NCBI GenBank assembly: GCA_944390805.1
Contig: CALXQW010000026.1
Span: forward strand, 1 to 54,688
Source of the DNA: an uncultured Opitutales bacterium
GTDB taxonomy: Bacteria > Verrucomicrobiota > Verrucomicrobiia > Opitutales > Intestinicryptomonadaceae
Direction: 5' to 3'
DNA length: 54,688 bases
Part shown: in pieces, positions 16,712-26,119 of the stretch
How the letters are laid out: each line of letters opens with the position of its first letter
Position numbering within the stretch: position 1 is the stretch's first letter
Position numbers and translations under genes: made by a program
Notes under the pieces: generated by a model
Databases searched by the model: none
Seen by the model: the letters and a program-made list of their open reading frames with translations, nothing else
Told to the model about the DNA's origin: nothing

Positions 16712-18112
16712 TTAGAGGCGGTAGGTCAATACTATTGCGTCCCGCATGTCAGGCTTAAGCGCCGCCGACTTCGCGGGTGGCAGACAGGGTATCCAAATCG
16801 GATTTCCCCCTCTATCTATGACAATCGGCAGCTGCTTTCGTTTCAAAATATCTATTTTTGCATTAGATAGCATTTTGAAAACATTTTTCTTGGAGGTGGA
16901 GGCAATAGGCACATATTCGTCTTTCCCGTCTATGTTTCTTGCTCTCAATGAATTTACGTCTATTGCCTGCGAGCTTATAAATACCCCTTTGGAATCGTCA
17001 TTTTGCCCGCTTAGAATGGCTGATATTTCCGTGTCGGAAAGAGTTTTTTTCTCCACACATATACAGGTTCCGTCGGGCAGAAAGTTCTCTCCGGGCTTAA
17101 GTGCAATGTCGAACGGTTTAGCCGCACCGTCTGATATGCTCAACTGCCCGAGCCTTGCGCAGTATGTCAGGAAATTTTTACCTAACGACACTTTGGAATT
17201 TTTCCCGCAGCATATATTTTCTACCGTAATATCCACGTCCGCCGCGCGCGACGGCGGCTTTTGTGCCGACTTTCTAAAAAGTTCGTATATCGCCCTCCTT
17301 GCAAGCGCCGGATGTTTCTTTAAAGTGTCCGATAGCAATATTGAATTTTTCCCGTGCGCCGGCATAGACGCAAGCTCCCCGAGAGTTATTTCCTCCAAGG
17401 CCGCATTATCTTCCTCCAAAAGCGCCCTGCTGCGTGCGGCTCCATTTTGAAAGCTTCTATCCTCAAGGCTCTCAATGGCCGGCATGACGATATTTCTTAC
17501 CTTGTTGCGAAGCGCAATATTTTGGGCGTTCGTCTCATCGAACCTCCACTCTTGCGAAATCGCCCTTAAGGAGTCTTCTATCTCTTTCTTTGAAAGATTT
17601 AAAAGCGGCCTCAAGAAAAGAATGCCCTCTCTCTTTGAAATAGGTCTCGGCGCGCAGAGACCTCCGGAACCGCTTCCTCTCATTAGGCGCATAATGATGT
17701 TTTCGGCAACGTCTCCCTTGTGGTGTCCCTGAACTATGGCCGACAACCCAAGCTCTTTTGCCGCGGAAAAGAAAAACTCCATTCGCTTTTGCCTCAAGGC
17801 GTCCTCCGTTGGGCTTGTCGGTTTTTGCCCCATCGATTCCGCAATTATTTTCACGCCAAGCCTGCCGGCAAGATTCCTGACAAAAGCCTCGTCTATTTCT
17901 GTATTTGGCCTTGTCTTGTGGTTGAAATGCAAGATTGTTATGGAGCCCTTGTCATTAGGAAAAGCCTCAAGCAAAAGCAACAGCGCCAATACGGAATCAG
18001 CCCCTCCCGAACATGCCGCACCTATGCGTCCGCCGCGCCCAAATATGTCTTTTAGGGCTTTTAATACCTTTGGGTGCATGGGGGGCAATCTGCCGCTGCA
18101 GGAATTTTTCAT
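16712..18112 (-). CDS. tilS: tRNA(Ile)-lysidine synthase TilS
   Basis: TilS attaches lysine to C34 of tRNA-Ile(CAU), which switches its codon recognition to AUA. The PP-loop ATPase motif SGGADS is at residues 35-40, followed by HFNHKTRPNTEIDEAFV and IVQGHHKGDVAENIIMRLMRG, characteristic of TilS. At 466 residues it includes the C-terminal extension. The ATG overlaps the stop of aroK (ATGA); Met12 is an alternative start. The tilS-ftsH order is common in bacteria. Confidence 0.94.
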   Translation of the reverse strand: MKNSCSGRLPPMHPKVLKALKDIFGRGGRIGAACSGGADSVLALLLLLEAFPNDKGSITILHFNHKTRPNTEIDEAFVRNLAGRLGVKIIAESMGQKPTSPTEDALRQKRMEFFFSAAKELGLSAIVQGHHKGDVAENIIMRLMRGSGSGGLCAPRPISKREGILFLRPLLNLSKKEIEDSLRAISQEWRFDETNAQNIALRNKVRNIVMPAIESLEDRSFQNGAARSRALLEEDNAALEEITLGELASMPAHGKNSILLSDTLKKHPALARRAIYELFRKSAQKPPSRAADVDITVENICCGKNSKVSLGKNFLTYCARLGQLSISDGAAKPFDIALKPGENFLPDGTCICVEKKTLSDTEISAILSGQNDDSKGVFISSQAIDVNSLRARNIDGKDEYVPIASTSKKNVFKMLSNAKIDILKRKQLPIVIDRGGNPIWIPCLPPAKSAALKPDMRDAIVLTYRL

Positions 18113-18735
18113 GCTCTATTTTTCCTGTGGGCGTTTTTGTAATTGCGCGCCAGAATACGTTTTTCTGCGGCGTAAATGCGCAGTATGTGTTCTTGCGTCA
18201 TGGAGATACTCTGCGACGTTGCTATGGCTATTCCGCTTCTCATGTAAAATGGTGTGCGTTTTTTCAGCAATTCAGAGATTTTCTCCGCCGGGTTAGGGCA
18301 GTTAAGAAGCGGTCTCGACGGGTTTGCCGAGGCGCGCTTTAAAATTTCCGATTCCTTTGAAAATAGCACAACGCTTATCCCTTTAGAGCGCACAAGTTCC
18401 GGCATTCCCTCAAAACAGCAAAGCCCACCTCCGCAGGATACAACACAGCCGCTCGAAGGATGCCCCTCCGATATAAACTGCCGCTCGAGCTCCCTAAAGC
18501 GTGCCTCTCCGAACTTCTCAAAAATCTCCCTTACCTTCATGTTTTGAGATTTCTCTATTGCGGAGTCCGAATCTATAAACCTGTATCCAAGCTTTCTTGC
18601 AAGTCTCGGACCGAGGGTTGATTTCCCCGTGGCCATAAATCCGAGCAGATACAAATTTGGACGCGCCACTTCCGGCGGAAGCGGCAATGTGTCATCATCC
18701 GCCTGTGCACTCGTCCTTTTCTTTGTATGCTGCAT
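18109..18735 (-). CDS. aroK: Shikimate kinase
   Basis: AroK phosphorylates shikimate on the way to chorismate, which is also the menaquinone precursor used by MqnA. The P-loop GFMATGKST is at residues 32-40, followed by GYRFIDSDSAIE, FGEARFRELE and VVSCGGGLC, all typical of shikimate kinase. The preferred ATG at 18735 lies just after the hemB stop. An ATG at 18786 would add 17 residues and overlap hemB. No Shine-Dalgarno sequence is evident, so re-initiation after hemB is plausible. The C-terminal end is longer and more basic than usual. It sits between hemB and tilS. Confidence 0.92.
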   Translation of the reverse strand: MQHTKKRTSAQADDDTLPLPPEVARPNLYLLGFMATGKSTLGPRLARKLGYRFIDSDSAIEKSQNMKVREIFEKFGEARFRELERQFISEGHPSSGCVVSCGGGLCCFEGMPELVRSKGISVVLFSKESEILKRASANPSRPLLNCPNPAEKISELLKKRTPFYMRSGIAIATSQSISMTQEHILRIYAAEKRILARNYKNAHRKNRA

Positions 18736-18742
18736 ATGTTTG

Positions 18743-19765
18743 TTATTGACGCCGGAAATAGTCGTTCGGTTCAAGGGAATCCGCAAAATAAGACAAAATC
18801 ATGTCCGCACCGGCGCGTTTTATGGATATTAAAGATTCGTACTTTGCCTTTTCAAAGTCGAGCCAGCCGAGTTTTGCCGCCGCGCATATCATTGAGTATT
18901 CTCCCGACACCTGGTATGCGGCTATTGGCAGATTTGTAAGAGGCCTTAGAGAGGCTATTATGTCCAGATAAAAGCCGGCGGGTTTAACCATAAGCACATC
19001 GGCGCCTTCGTCCTCGTCTATTAGGGCCTCCTTGATGGCCTCCCTTGAGTTTGCACAGTTTACCTGGTAAGAGCGCTTGTCGAGGGTGGGAGTTCCCGCA
19101 GATTTGCTCGACCCTACCGCATCGCGGAAGGGCGAATAAAAGCACGACGCATATTTTGCCGAATATCCCATTATAGCTGTCTTCGTAAAGCCGCACTCGT
19201 CTAGAGCCTCCCTTATTGCGCTTGTGCGGCCGTCCATAGCCGCGCTCGGAGCTACAAAATCAGCCCCAGCTGCCGCCGCGCCCAGCGCCATTCCGCAGAG
19301 AACTTCCACGGTTTCATCATTTAAAATTTCTTTGCCGGATTTATCCAAAAGACCGTCGTGCCCATGGGTTGTGTAGGGGTCTAAGGCTATGTCGGCTATC
19401 ACGGTCATATCGGGAAAGCGCTTTTTTACCTCGCGAATGGTTCTATTTGTGAGGCTGTTTTCGTTGAGAGCCTCAGCGGCATCGGGCGTTTTTAAGCGCA
19501 TATCCACAGAGGGGAAGGGCGCTATGGCGCTTATGCCTCTCTTCAGGAGGGAGTCGCATTTTTTTAGAAGTTTGTCCACAGAGAGCCTTTGCACTCCAGG
19601 CATTGAGGGCACATTCTGAGTTCTGTTTCTGCCGTCTATTACAAATACGGGCAGAATGAAATCCGACGGATTGAGAAAATTCTCCTGCGAAAGCGACAGT
19701 ATCGAGTGGCTTTTTCTCAGGCGTCTTGGACGTTTAGGTATATCGAGCTTGAAATTCTCGTTCAT
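18743..19765 (-). CDS. hemB: Porphobilinogen synthase (delta-aminolevulinate dehydratase)
   Basis: HemB condenses two 5-aminolevulinate molecules to porphobilinogen in haem synthesis. The 340-residue protein has the two active-site lysines in MGYSAKYAS (K204) and DVLMVKPAGFYLD (K261). The metal-site segment reads DIALDPYTTHGHDG with aspartates in place of the cysteines of zinc enzymes, so it belongs to the Mg-dependent class. It opens the minus-strand operon and is divergent from cysS, with under 40 bp between the start codons. Confidence 0.97.
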   Translation of the reverse strand: MNENFKLDIPKRPRRLRKSHSILSLSQENFLNPSDFILPVFVIDGRNRTQNVPSMPGVQRLSVDKLLKKCDSLLKRGISAIAPFPSVDMRLKTPDAAEALNENSLTNRTIREVKKRFPDMTVIADIALDPYTTHGHDGLLDKSGKEILNDETVEVLCGMALGAAAAGADFVAPSAAMDGRTSAIREALDECGFTKTAIMGYSAKYASCFYSPFRDAVGSSKSAGTPTLDKRSYQVNCANSREAIKEALIDEDEGADVLMVKPAGFYLDIIASLRPLTNLPIAAYQVSGEYSMICAAAKLGWLDFEKAKYESLISIKRAGADMILSYFADSLEPNDYFRRQ

Positions 19766-19803
19766 TGTCTATTGATTGTTCGTTAAAAATATCGCAGACA
19801 AAA

Positions 19804-21246
19804 ATGAATCCGTCAATAATCAATACTATGACCCGGCTCAAAACAGAGCTGAAACCTGTCGATGCCGACAACGTCTTTAAGATGTACTGCTGCGGTCCGA
19901 CGGTTTACGGTCCAGCCCACATAGGCAACTTCCGCACATTTTTAATACAGGACGTATTGCGCCGCACGCTCGAGGCTGCCGGTGTAAAGGTGAAGCACGT
20001 TCGCAATATAACCGATGTGGACGACAAAACCATACGCGAAAGCCGCAAGCTTGGCGTAAGCCTAAAGGATTTCACAAAGCGCTGGGAGGACAAATTCCAT
20101 GCCGACTGCGCCGCTTTGAATATGCTTCCGCCCAGCGTGGAGCCGCGCGCAACGGAGCATATAAAAGAACAGTTGGAGCTTGTTGAAAAGCTTGTCGAGA
20201 ACGGACATGCCTATGTTTCGGACGACGGCAGCGTGTATTTTAAGATATCCACTTTCCCCGACTACGGCAAACTTTCCGGGTTGGATCCGGAGAGCCTTCG
20301 CACGCAGAATGTAAATTCAGCCGGCGACGCCAACGTTGCCGACGAATACGAGCGCGACAGCGTTTCAGACTTCGCCCTATGGAAGGGCAGAAAACCTGAG
20401 GACGGCGAAAATTTCTGGAAATCTCCCTGGGGCGAGGGTCGGCCCGGCTGGCACATAGAATGTTCCGCCATGTCAAAAAAGTATTTGGGAGACACCTTCG
20501 ATCTTCACGGAGGCGGGGTTGATTTGTGCTTTCCTCACCATGAGAACGAGATAGCCCAGAGCCGCTGTGCAAGCGGGGCTAAGGAGTCTGTAAGAACGTG
20601 GTTCCACAGCGCGCATCTTATGGTTGAGGGCGCCAAGATGTCAAAGAGCTTGGGCAACCTGTACACGCTCGATGACCTTGAAAAGCGCGGCTATACTCCA
20701 ATGCAGGTGCGCTACGCCCTTATATCCGGCCACTACCGCCAGCAGCTCAACTTTACATTTAAGGGTCTTGACGATGCAAAAAGCGCGCTTGCAAAGATGT
20801 TGAAGTCTTTAAAAGCCTGCCTTGCTGCTTTGGGGATATCCGAGGGTGAATTTAAAGGTTTTGTACGTCCAGGGGCGGTATTTGAAGGCACAGCCTTTGA
20901 GCCTGCGTGGCGCGCCCTTTGCGACGACTTGAACGTTCCAAAGGCCGAGGGAGAGATCTTTACGGCTTTCTCCGGAAAATCTGTCAAGACACTTGAAGAC
21001 ATAAAGGCGTTTGGCTCTCTGATGTACGCACTAGGAATAGATCTTTTTGCCGCGCAGGCTGGCGGGGCAGACGGAGCTTCTGGCGGCGTTGAGGCTCCTG
21101 CCGAGATAGTAGAGCTTGCCAAGGCAAGGTGGGAAGCCAAGAAGTCTAAAGACTTTGCCAAGGCCGATTCTCTGCGGGCTGAAATTCTTCAGAAGGGCTG
21201 GACGGTCCTCGACAAGAAAGACGGTTTCGACTTGAAGAAATCTTAA
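19804..21246 (+). CDS. cysS: Cysteinyl-tRNA synthetase
   Basis: CysS charges tRNA-Cys. The class I HIGH-type motif reads HIGN in YCCGPTVYGPAHIGNFRTF, the second signature is KMSKSLGNL, and GWHIECSAM carries a zinc-binding cysteine. From ATG 19804 the length is 480 residues, normal for the family. ATG 19828 (MTRLKTEL) is a possible later start, and the open frame begins at a TTG at 19765. The gene is divergent from hemB; the space between them is very short, so the two promoters must overlap. Confidence 0.96.
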   Translation: MNPSIINTMTRLKTELKPVDADNVFKMYCCGPTVYGPAHIGNFRTFLIQDVLRRTLEAAGVKVKHVRNITDVDDKTIRESRKLGVSLKDFTKRWEDKFHADCAALNMLPPSVEPRATEHIKEQLELVEKLVENGHAYVSDDGSVYFKISTFPDYGKLSGLDPESLRTQNVNSAGDANVADEYERDSVSDFALWKGRKPEDGENFWKSPWGEGRPGWHIECSAMSKKYLGDTFDLHGGGVDLCFPHHENEIAQSRCASGAKESVRTWFHSAHLMVEGAKMSKSLGNLYTLDDLEKRGYTPMQVRYALISGHYRQQLNFTFKGLDDAKSALAKMLKSLKACLAALGISEGEFKGFVRPGAVFEGTAFEPAWRALCDDLNVPKAEGEIFTAFSGKSVKTLEDIKAFGSLMYALGIDLFAAQAGGADGASGGVEAPAEIVELAKARWEAKKSKDFAKADSLRAEILQKGWTVLDKKDGFDLKKS

Positions 21247-21332
21247 GCCTTCTGTATCCGGCGGGCACAGTTTTTGTGAAGAGTTTTTCTTTTTCTTGTA
21301 AACTGGGGCTCGCCGGTTTATTGTAGGCATTT

Positions 21333-22775
21333 ATGTTTGGTAAGCCTCTTATTTCCGGGTTAATTTTGCTTGTGTCTTTTGCGGCTGGCGCAGCCGTGCA
21401 GAATATTGATCTGCGTGCTTTGCATGACTATGCGCGCGTTTTGAATAATCCCGACAAAGGCTGGTACCACCATTATTACGACAACTGTCTTACCGGGTAT
21501 TTGGGCAGCGACGCCGATATCTTGCGCATTCCCAACCTCAGTCATCTATTTTTGAGATTCGCCTGGTGTTATCTTGAGCCAGAAGAGGGCAAATTTAATT
21601 GGGCCCTTATAGACGACCAAATAAAAAAATGGGCTCCGCGGGGTGTTCAAATAAGCCTGTCTATAACATGCCAGGAAACAGGAGAGCCATATGCCACTCC
21701 GAAATGGGTGATAGCCTCCGGCGCAAAAGGGGCTTTATACAAGGTTGGTACCAAAGGAGAGCTTTACAAGGGTGAGGGGCACGGAGTTTGGGAGCCCGAT
21801 TATGCGGATCCGGTCTTTTTGGAAAAGCTTGAGAACTTGCAAAAAGCAATAGCTGCGCGCTACGACGGCAGCGACGATATTGCAAGCATAACAATTGCCA
21901 GCATAGGCAACTGGGGCGAGGGGCACAACGGCTTTACAAGCCGCAAGAAAGTGCCGGTGGAAGTGATAAAAAAGCACATAGATATATACGTTAAATATTT
22001 TAAAAAGAGCCTTATAGTTATAGGCGACGATTATCTTGCCGCATGGCATTCAAATGAGGAAATAGAGGAGTTGCGCCGCTATGTTAAGAGCAAAGGGATA
22101 AGCTACAGGGACGATTCCATCTTGGTTAATTGGACATACCGCCACGATCCGTCAAAACTCAGCTTTTTGCATCCTGAGTTCTTTTCAGATGCCGCCGCTT
22201 ACGCTCCCACAACGCTTGAAATGGAGCATTACGGCACTATGAAAAAACGCGGCGAATGGGTCGGCAAAAACGGTTCAGAATTTGGCGCAGACGTTGTTCG
22301 CGAGGTAATCCGCCGGGCGCAGTGCACATTTTTGGGTTTTCACGGCCGTGCGAATGAATTTATTGACGACAACCCCGACTACGCCCGCGAGATGGCAAAC
22401 AAGCTTGGTTATTGGTTGTTTATAGACAGAATAAGTTTCGATAAATCAAAAGGCACTTTTGATGTAGTTTGGAATAACCGCGGAGTTGCCCGTCCGTACA
22501 AGCCATACAAGCTCTATTTTAAATTTAGGCAAATAGAGGGGAACTTAGAGAAAATTGTGCATGTAAAAGATGCAGATGTCCGTCAGCTTAATCCCGGAAT
22601 TGTAAGTAAAACTTATAAGCCCGACCTTTCCGGTATTCCGCAAGGCAGATACGAATTATCCGTCTGCCTAAGGCGTGAGGTTGGTGGAAAGCCTCCGAGA
22701 ATTGTTGAATTGGGCTTTAAGGAAAACCTTAGAGACGGGGATGGATTCTACAACCTAGGAGAGATAAAATTGTAA
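21333..22775 (+). CDS. Secreted glycoside-hydrolase-like protein, DUF4832-type
   Basis: The protein has 480 residues with an N-terminal signal peptide (LISGLILLVSFAAGAA). The mature part starts with NNPDKGWYHHYYD, resembling the NPxRGxY opening of DUF4832-type TIM-barrel proteins. It continues with LFLRFAWCYLEPEEGKFNW and ITIASIGNWGEGHNG, where the glutamate is a candidate acid/base residue. About the last 100 residues look like a beta-sandwich. Substrate is unknown. It follows cysS closely on the same strand but has its own sequence character, and it begins a run of secreted carbohydrate genes. Family naming is from memory of motifs; exact CAZy placement is uncertain. Confidence 0.72.
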   Translation: MFGKPLISGLILLVSFAAGAAVQNIDLRALHDYARVLNNPDKGWYHHYYDNCLTGYLGSDADILRIPNLSHLFLRFAWCYLEPEEGKFNWALIDDQIKKWAPRGVQISLSITCQETGEPYATPKWVIASGAKGALYKVGTKGELYKGEGHGVWEPDYADPVFLEKLENLQKAIAARYDGSDDIASITIASIGNWGEGHNGFTSRKKVPVEVIKKHIDIYVKYFKKSLIVIGDDYLAAWHSNEEIEELRRYVKSKGISYRDDSILVNWTYRHDPSKLSFLHPEFFSDAAAYAPTTLEMEHYGTMKKRGEWVGKNGSEFGADVVREVIRRAQCTFLGFHGRANEFIDDNPDYAREMANKLGYWLFIDRISFDKSKGTFDVVWNNRGVARPYKPYKLYFKFRQIEGNLEKIVHVKDADVRQLNPGIVSKTYKPDLSGIPQGRYELSVCLRREVGGKPPRIVELGFKENLRDGDGFYNLGEIKL

Positions 22776-23158
22776 AATCTCGGATATTTTATATGCCTAA
22801 AAGTTATGTTTTTTGGCATGGAAAATTTCTGTTTTCAAAAAAATAATAAATTTTCTTTGTCTTGTTGGAATTAATGACACGCTATTTTTTATAGCAGATA
22901 ATTATACTTATAATTAATTAGTTGTGAGAATGTAATGGCGTAAATGCATTTATTATTTTCTATCGTATTAATAATTGTTGCAGAGATTTTTTTGCGGAGG
23001 AATATAGATTGAAAATATCGTCAGAAAAATTTTTCGACTATTCTTGACAGGAATGGGCTTATTCATTTAGAAATTTTATGAACTAACAAAGAGATTACGA
23101 ACATTTTTATGCAGTTCGTGTCGGTTTTTGTTTTGAACAATAGAAGGGATAAATAAAG
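22776..23158. other. AT-rich intergenic region upstream of the Gfo/Idh gene
   Basis: There is no credible ORF here. TTGACA at 23044-23049 could be a -35 box, but the -10 candidates near 23067-23073 are weak. A perfect 12-bp palindrome TAAATGCATTTA at 22941-22952 might be an operator. No convincing terminator follows the DUF4832-like gene. Confidence 0.4.
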
Positions 23159-24532
23159 ATGGATAGAAGAAAATTTATAAAGAGCGTTGCGGCGTCCGCG
23201 GCGGCGATGTCGGTGCCGTGTTTTTCCATAGCAAAAAGCAGGAATGCTAATGAAAAGATAAATGTGGCATTTGTAGGCGTAGGTGGCATAGGAGCTATGT
23301 CTTTGGGCGGGCTGAAAAACGCATGCGAAGATTCCGTAAACTTTGCGGCGCTTTGCGATGTCGACACAAAATATTCTGCCGGCAATGCTAAAAAATATGC
23401 GCCCGATGCTCCGTTTTTTACAGACTACCGTCAGATGCTTGAAAAGATGGGCAAGGATATAGACGCCGTATGCGTGTCAACGCCGGACCATTCCCACTTT
23501 AAGATTGCGATGGACTCCATGGAATGCGGCAAGCATGTAGCCGTGCAGAAACCTTTGGCGCATAATGTATGGCAGGTTCGCCAGCTTGCAAAGGCGCGCA
23601 AGTATTACGGAAAGCAGCAGACCGTGATGATGAACCAAGGTCATGCGACAGACCAGATAAGGCTGCTGAAGGAATGGGCGGACTCGGGCATATGCGGAGA
23701 TTTCTCGGAAGTGCATGTAATGTGCGGTGGACCGAACTGGAAAAGTATATACTTTAAGAAGCCCGCAACATATCCTTTCGGCAAGGAGGACGTTCCTTCA
23801 AATCTGTCTTGGGACTTGTGGATAAACCAGGGCAAATTTGCAGACTACAACAGCATATACCACCCGCTTACATGGAGATCTTTCTGGGACTACGGCACAG
23901 GCATGCTTGGAGACTGGTTCTGCCATACAGGAGATGCTCCTGTTTGGATATTGGATCTTAAAGATCCGGTTTCTGTTGAGCTAGTGCAGGCTAAGACCAA
24001 TTTTGACCCGAAGGTATTCATACCAGATTCTTCCATAGTAAAGTGGACTTTCCCGAAGACCGAGAAGCATCCTGAGTGCGTCATGTATTGGTACGACGGT
24101 GGCCTTGAACCTCTTACTCGCCCGCACGATTTCGACGAGGGCAGAAAATTGCCGACTGCGGGCATGTTTATGATAGGCTCCAAGCATACGATAGAAACCG
24201 GCGTGCGTCCCAATTTCAATCCGTGTATGACAAATACGGCGTTCTTCAAGGAGTTCAAGCGCAACATGCCGCCTAAATCCATTCCGAGAATCCCCAAGGG
24301 AAGCCTCTACCGCGAATGGATAGACGCTATAAAGGGAGACGGCCCGGAGTGCGGTTCAAACTTTGGTTATGCCGCACAGCTTACAGAGGTGGCTCTTCTT
24401 GGTTGCTTGGTGCAGCGTTTCGGCGGAAAGATAGAGTGGGACGCAAAGAATATGTCCGTCAAGAATCGTCCGGAGTTAAATGCTTTTGTCAAAGAGCCAG
24501 AACGCGCCGGTTGGGAAACTAAAGCCATATAG
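23159..24532 (+). CDS. Tat-exported Gfo/Idh/MocA-family oxidoreductase
   Basis: The protein has 457 residues. A twin-arginine leader (DRRKFIKSVAASAAAM) points to export of the folded, cofactor-loaded protein. The Rossmann motif is VAFVGVGGIGAMSLGG, followed by VCVSTPDHSHFKIAMDSMECGKHVAVQKP, where the lysine of the QKP (usually EKP) motif is the conserved catalytic lysine. The C-terminal half has YGTGMLGDWFCHTGDAPVWIL, typical of the large secreted subgroup common in Planctomycetota and Verrucomicrobiota. Such enzymes oxidise or reduce sugars, often through 3-keto intermediates; the substrate is not known. A terminator follows 50 bp downstream, so it is probably a single-gene unit. Confidence 0.9.
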   Translation: MDRRKFIKSVAASAAAMSVPCFSIAKSRNANEKINVAFVGVGGIGAMSLGGLKNACEDSVNFAALCDVDTKYSAGNAKKYAPDAPFFTDYRQMLEKMGKDIDAVCVSTPDHSHFKIAMDSMECGKHVAVQKPLAHNVWQVRQLAKARKYYGKQQTVMMNQGHATDQIRLLKEWADSGICGDFSEVHVMCGGPNWKSIYFKKPATYPFGKEDVPSNLSWDLWINQGKFADYNSIYHPLTWRSFWDYGTGMLGDWFCHTGDAPVWILDLKDPVSVELVQAKTNFDPKVFIPDSSIVKWTFPKTEKHPECVMYWYDGGLEPLTRPHDFDEGRKLPTAGMFMIGSKHTIETGVRPNFNPCMTNTAFFKEFKRNMPPKSIPRIPKGSLYREWIDAIKGDGPECGSNFGYAAQLTEVALLGCLVQRFGGKIEWDAKNMSVKNRPELNAFVKEPERAGWETKAI

Positions 24533-24584
24533 TTCTCTTAATTTCGCGGTAGATTTGTCTCTAAGGCATAGATAGATGCAGCTT

Positions 24585-24620
24585 GCGCGGCGGTGTTTTA
24601 CCGCCGCGCTTTTTTATTTT
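24585..24620 (+). terminator. Rho-independent terminator after the Gfo/Idh gene
   Basis: A perfect 10-bp GC-rich stem (GCGCGGCGGT / ACCGCCGCGC, loop GTTTT) is followed by a run of T with one A. Confidence 0.92.
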
Positions 24621-25042
24621 TCACGGTAAGTTTGTTGCTCGTTATTGGAATTAGATTAATGATGTCTTTTGTAAGATATTATATTTTGCGAATAAATCTA
24701 GGCTAATACAGCGCGGTTTATAGTTTTGATCATTTCTGTATTTTGAGATCATCGGTATCTTGACATTTTGTTTTTGGTCAAAGGAATTCAAAATAAAATA
24801 GGAGTTAATCAAAAGCTTAGAAATATCCGCTAAAAAGCTTTTAACTGCTATTGACACAAGGGGTGGGATTTGCCTAAAACAAATACGAGCAGAAGGGAAT
24901 TTTTTGGGGGCGGCAAAGCGGCAACAACGTCGTATGATATTGCTCCGGATACTTTCCAATTCTGCTGAACGTAAAACAACAATAATAAGCGCCGTTATCC
25001 GCGTGTCTGTTCTTAAGAATGCGCGAAGGCAAATAAAAGGAT
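24621..25042. other. AT-rich intergenic region upstream of the DUF1080 pair
   Basis: No intact gene is visible. It holds a short Tat-leader-like reading frame (24870-24968, listed separately) and two TTGACA hexamers at 24760-24765 and 24851-24856 without good -10 partners. The minus-strand frame at 24651-24959 has no recognisable protein character. Confidence 0.4.
24870..24968 (+). pseudogene. Possible remnant of a Tat-exported oxidoreductase gene (leader only)
   Basis: A 32-codon frame starts at TTG with GGGGTGG a few bases upstream and reads through TNTSRREFFGGGKAATT before a stop. The S-R-R-x-F-F core followed by a small-residue stretch looks like the Tat leader of secreted Gfo/Idh-type proteins such as the one at 23159. 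No matching catalytic domain follows in any frame before the DUF1080 gene. It may be a decayed gene, or chance. No intact protein is predicted. Confidence 0.35.
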
Positions 25043-26107
25043 ATGAAAAAACTTATATTGGCAATTTTGCTTGCTGGAGGGGTGTCGGCCTTTGCCGAAG
25101 ATGTTTTTGTGGGGGAATACAAGGGCGAATGCGAAGCCCCTAAAGGTTCTTATTTCCAGATGAATCCCACGGTGCATATGCAAATTTCGAGGATATCGGA
25201 GGATATGTACCGCATAAAGGTGTTGCCGTTTATATGCCGCAGACCCTACATATATGCAACCTGCGAGGTGAAGTCCGACGGCAAGGCAGATATCGTGTTG
25301 GACGGAGCTCCGTTTACAACCGAATACAATTTCTCGAAGATATCCGGAGTTGTTAAAGCCGACGGTTCCGCTGAGTTGGTCGGATATTATGGAAAGACTC
25401 CAATAAAGATGAAGTTGGAGAAGTTCGACAGGGTATCTCCTACAATGGGATTGAAACCTCCGGAGGGAGCAAACCTTCTAATAGGAGAAGGAAATCTCGA
25501 CAAATGGCGCGAGGCCGACGGTGCTGCTCCCGTATGGGAGATATTGGGAGAGGTTGTAGAGATAAAACCAGATCCTAAAGAGGAAGGCAAGAAGCGCAAG
25601 AATCGTACTATTTACACAAAGGAGAAATTCTCCGGAGACTTGCGTTTGCATCTTGAGTACAAGCTTCCTGAAGAGTACGACAAAATCGGGCAAGGCAGAG
25701 GCAATTCAGGTTTATTCTTTGGCGATATAGAGCTTCAGATACTCGACAGTTTCCACTCAGACGGCCTTTGGGACGAAGCCGGAGCTCTGTACCGCTTTTC
25801 TCCGCCGCAGGTAAACGCGGCCCTTCCTGCTGAGACTTGGCAGACTTACGATGTGGAATACATTGCCGCAAAGTTTAAAGACGGTAAGATAGTTTCTTAT
25901 CCGCGTCTTACTGTATGGCATAACGGGGTTAAGGTTCAGGGAGATATTGAGGTTCCATCATGTACTTCCCACAGGCAAGATCTGGTAGACAATTACAAGT
26001 TTGCAGAAGGGCCCATCTCAATATCTTTGCAGGATCACGACCACAATGTGCAGTTCCGCAATATGTGGGTATGCCCGCTTTCGGCCGACGACGATAAAAA
26101 CCTCTAA
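25043..26107 (+). CDS. Secreted DUF1080 (3-keto-disaccharide hydrolase-like) protein, copy 1
   Basis: The protein has 354 residues with a signal peptide (MKKLILAILLAGGVSAFA). Residues about 20-135 form an N-terminal domain beginning VFVGEYKGE, of unknown role. The DUF1080 lectin-like jelly-roll follows: LRLHLEYKLPEE, GNSGLFFGDIELQILDSFHS, WQTYDVEYIAAKF, PRLTVWHNGVKV and ISLQDHDHNVQFRNMWV. Characterised DUF1080 relatives cleave 3-keto-glycosides, pairing with Gfo/Idh oxidoreductases; that role is inferred here from the family and from the neighbour at 23159. A close paralogue follows after 12 bp. Confidence 0.87.
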   Translation: MKKLILAILLAGGVSAFAEDVFVGEYKGECEAPKGSYFQMNPTVHMQISRISEDMYRIKVLPFICRRPYIYATCEVKSDGKADIVLDGAPFTTEYNFSKISGVVKADGSAELVGYYGKTPIKMKLEKFDRVSPTMGLKPPEGANLLIGEGNLDKWREADGAAPVWEILGEVVEIKPDPKEEGKKRKNRTIYTKEKFSGDLRLHLEYKLPEEYDKIGQGRGNSGLFFGDIELQILDSFHSDGLWDEAGALYRFSPPQVNAALPAETWQTYDVEYIAAKFKDGKIVSYPRLTVWHNGVKVQGDIEVPSCTSHRQDLVDNYKFAEGPISISLQDHDHNVQFRNMWVCPLSADDDKNL

Positions 26108-26119
26108 AATATTTTTAAT

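Noticed and set aside
24651..24959. 102-codon minus-strand frame between the Gfo/Idh and DUF1080 genes
   Set aside because: It has no domain, no ribosome-binding site and AT-rich random-looking composition.
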